A DNA stretch of 64,000 nucleotides, from contig CM055098.1 of the NCBI GenBank assembly GCA_029204225.1, positions 25,236,973-25,300,972 on the forward strand. The letters are read 5' to 3'. This document shows, one piece after another, positions 61,707 through 64,000 of this stretch. This DNA is from Diphasiastrum complanatum. Its lineage: Eukaryota > Streptophyta > Lycopodiopsida > Lycopodiales > Lycopodiaceae. The position numbers and the translations under genes are program-made. Within the stretch, counting starts at the first letter, position 1; every line of letters begins with the position of its first letter. A model generated the notes under the pieces. The model did not search any database. It saw only the letters and a program-made list of their open reading frames with translations, and was not told the origin of the DNA.

Positions 61707-62181
61707 CCGACCCAGGGAACGATATCGAGAACGAGAAAGAGAGAGTGGACGAACAATTCAAGAGGTCAACCCCCAGGCACACATTGTTGGCGTTCGCGAG
61801 AATAGCTCTTCTCCAATGTTGTCAGCACCTCCAAGTTCCACCCCCACTCTCACAATAGTGTCTACAGCTCCAACTAGTACATCAGCTGTAAACCCTGGCA
61901 GTAGCAACAGAGCATATCCTGGACAAACTTTGTCATTTGCTTCCACTCGAGATCGTAATGAGGACAGAGTTTTTGATGATCTTCTAGGACAGGGAATCAA
62001 CCGAGATCCAATTGATAGTAGCAGTTACATGGACATGGACGGGATTAGCATGGAAGCAGGTAGTGCAAGCAACTTGGCTAGTCATAGACAAGGTTCACGA
62101 ACTTCCAGGCCTAGGCAGATTGTAGAACGACGGGAGAGAGAGAGCAGGCGTGAAGGCAAGTGGGAAAGAAAGCAGAGCTGA
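61707..62181 (+). CDS. Host gene last coding exon
   Basis: Acceptor CCTTGTGCAG. Reads RPRERYRERERESGRTIQEV, a Ser/Thr/Pro-rich disordered stretch (SAPPSSTPTLTIVSTAPTST), then DPIDSSSYMDMDGISMEAGS and the basic end RQIVERRERESRREGKWERK, stop TGA at 62,179. The Arg/Glu-rich C-terminus could be a nucleic acid or protein contact; this is inference. A GGTAAGTT donor just after the stop (62,209) suggests a possible intron in the 3' UTR. Confidence 0.9.
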
Positions 62182-62299
62182 AATATCTAGTGCTTGTTCA
62201 AAGACATGGTAAGTTCTTCAATCCAGCAATTTCATAGTGGTAAGTGGTTAGAGGCATTGAGTGAAGAAGTAGGCTGCAATACAATCAGTATGCATATTC

Positions 62300-62305
62300 A
62301 ATAAA
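62300..62305 (+). terminator. Possible polyadenylation signal of the host gene
   Basis: AATAAA lies about 119 bp after the stop codon in AT-rich sequence. Plant signals are loose, so this is only a candidate. Confidence 0.4.
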
Positions 62306-63571
62306 ATGTAAAGGATTTTTGTGAATAAATTTTTTGGCTGTTACTGGCTGGTAATTGGTTATATACTATGCTATAGGGGTTATCTCTATGAAGATTCAAG
62401 AAAAAGTTTCTGCCTCCCTTGGAAAGCATTCTGATGCCAAGTTATGATCAAATTCACGAGAGCAAAGATAGGGGAGAATGGAAAAACCTTGCAGTGGATT
62501 GATGAATAAACAGAAAATGCATGCAAAACAAAGAAGAAAGCTTTCTCTGATGTGCCCCTGGGTTCTTTTGATAAGTTCTTGGAATTTAAAATGTTATGCT
62601 CCACTGTCATTGAAATTCAAGGTAGACCATGTGTCAATTAAAAATATGGTAACACTAGAACTCAGACATTATTTATAACTATTTTGCATTTCATTTACAT
62701 TAAAGTCACTCGTTTGATTTTATGTCATTGTCTCAATGCCAATGACAATGGCAACTCAGTTTTACTTGTAATCATGGAGGACAGAAGCTGAATGGCGTTT
62801 AGATGAAATCTAAGCTCATTAGCTTGTTCAAAGATAATGAAGAGTCTCATTCTGAACCCTCACCCTAGCTAGGTCGCCACTCAGCTGTTTAGCTAAACTC
62901 CAAACTATCCATATAAGGAGAATCCTACCTATATAGTCTATGAGTAACTAACTATATGCTTAAGAGTTGTGGGGAGAGTATGGAGGCTTCTAGAAGGCTG
63001 TTAGGTCCTTCGAAAAGATCAAAAGCTAAAATCCTCTAGATTTGGTTACCCAATTCATGGGTATACCAAAGATTTTCCAACCTAGCAATGAGCGATCATA
63101 TGAACAATAAGGTACAAATAGAGGTCCACTATGAAGCAAAACGTTTTTGTTATCTGGAAAACATAAAACAACTCATGAGTTGAAGACTCTCCTTCAATAG
63201 GTCTGTGTCAGTCTACCAAAAACTCATCTGTATTTCTAGGGCAATAATGCTAAATCTTTTCTTTGAGTTTGAGCTATTCCTCAACATTGAGGAAAGTTTT
63301 GATCATTCTTGTCATGATAATAACTTCACTATTGAACTACTCCATTGTTATCTGCAAATATTCTGATTTTAAGACCCCAAACTGGTGCAAATTCTTCTTC
63401 AAAGAATAAAGTAGATCGATCATAAACATGAAAAAGCATCATAAAAAATATGAAATCATTGCACTAATAGTTTGTATGAATAATTCACCTCATTACAAGA
63501 ATTTATCACAACATATCAGAAGCATGGTGTTGCTGAAGACTTTAATGGCTTGTGGACACTCCAAGTACACA
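62306..63571 (+). other. Downstream sequence without recognisable gene
   Basis: AT-rich; only short chance frames on both strands. No LINE end, LTR or palindrome cluster was recognised. Confidence 0.4.
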
Positions 63572-63760
63572 CTATTTAGTCTCCGAGGTTTTTAGCCAAC
63601 CCCTGATATTGATCTCGTCTGCTACACCAGTTTCTGATAGAAGTTTGTTAAGAGATGAGAACTGTGGCTCTTCATCAAGACCTTTGGTGATGTTCTGAGC
63701 AGATGCAACTACCACTGTCACCAACAAAACCAGCATCAACATATTTCTTTGTGTGGTCAT
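63572..63760 (-). pseudogene. Start of a fasciclin-like protein gene or fragment
   Basis: The ATG at 63,760 opens MTTQRNMLMLVLLVTVVVAS, a clear signal peptide with a likely cut after AQ, followed by NITKGLDEEPQFSSLNKLLS and ETGVADEINIRG. This resembles the first helix region of a FAS1 domain in plant fasciclin-like arabinogalactan proteins, which sit at the cell surface. The frame then ends (WLKTSETK, stop) after about 55 plausible residues. GG|GTTGGC near 63,601 could be a donor, or the copy is truncated. The rest of the domain is not seen in the sequence to the left. Confidence 0.5.
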
Positions 63761-64000
63761 CTTTTGGTAAGTTGTAGGAGCTTGTCAATTCCTTCCTGCG
63801 ACACGTTCTACTCAATATAGGATTCAACGAAAGTCATCCAGATTCCGTAGCACTATCACTTGGGGTGGTTTTGGGGCCCAAAACACTCATGTTCAAATTA
63901 TGGACCATTTGTGAACATTGAATCTGAAGTAAATAAGATTCTTTAAAAATTTTAGTAAATGAGATTGAAAGTGAACGTTGAATGGCGATAACTAATAATA

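Overview
This window looks like nuclear DNA of a land plant with a large, repeat-rich genome. The evidence is one intron-split plant gene with GT..AG introns of up to about 18 kb, hAT and Ty3/gypsy elements with plant-type initiator-Met primer sites, and a crowd of LINEs. The LINE reverse transcriptase (KAFDSVPR, VKQGCSLSPTLF, YADD) is unlike the usual angiosperm L1. That and the genome style make me think of a fern or another non-flowering plant. This is an inference; the species cannot be fixed from sequence alone.

Host gene. Nearly everything between 5,344 and 62,181 can be read as one plus-strand gene. Thirteen exons were placed: a large exon of about 3.7 kb (6,081-9,769) coding for a helical, HEAT/ARM-like region, and many short downstream exons coding for a long charged coiled coil and a Ser/Pro/Arg-rich tail that stops at 62,181. 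Exon phases agree at almost every junction; one join, in the intron after 10,078, is unresolved. The 5' exons lie before the window or were not found. I do not recognise a gene symbol.

Intron contents. Before 5,344: a decayed hAT transposon (1-3,550) and a hAT-type MITE. Intron after 10,078 (about 13.8 kb): a second hAT copy and a head-to-tail chain of LINEs on the minus strand (LINE-a to LINE-d). Intron 25,069-43,317 (18.2 kb): an LTR-retroelement remnant, LINE-e, a MITE, a second minus-strand LINE chain (LINE-f, -g, -h) that was itself hit by a solo LTR and a partial LTR element, and a broken DNA-PKcs-like gene fragment. Intron 43,447-50,294: LTR-retroelement remnant and a decayed Ty3/gypsy element. 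Intron 50,413-61,543: a second gypsy element, then a plus-strand LINE chain (LINE-j, -k, -l) with a MITE inside. The far right end holds the start of a fasciclin-like gene fragment on the minus strand.

Main discovery candidate. The LINEs do not end in poly(A). They end in a short conserved stem-loop followed by a (TC)n microsatellite, and the 5' end or truncation point of the next LINE begins directly at that (TC)n. LINE copies are therefore joined 3' to 5' through (TC)n tracts. This suggests a plant LINE that homes to (GA/TC)n microsatellites, including the tails of its own earlier copies, and brings a new microsatellite with each insertion. The stem shows compensatory change between subfamilies. 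A second pattern is a set of small hAT-type elements with 8-bp target duplications, each with its own palindromic motif clustered near both ends.
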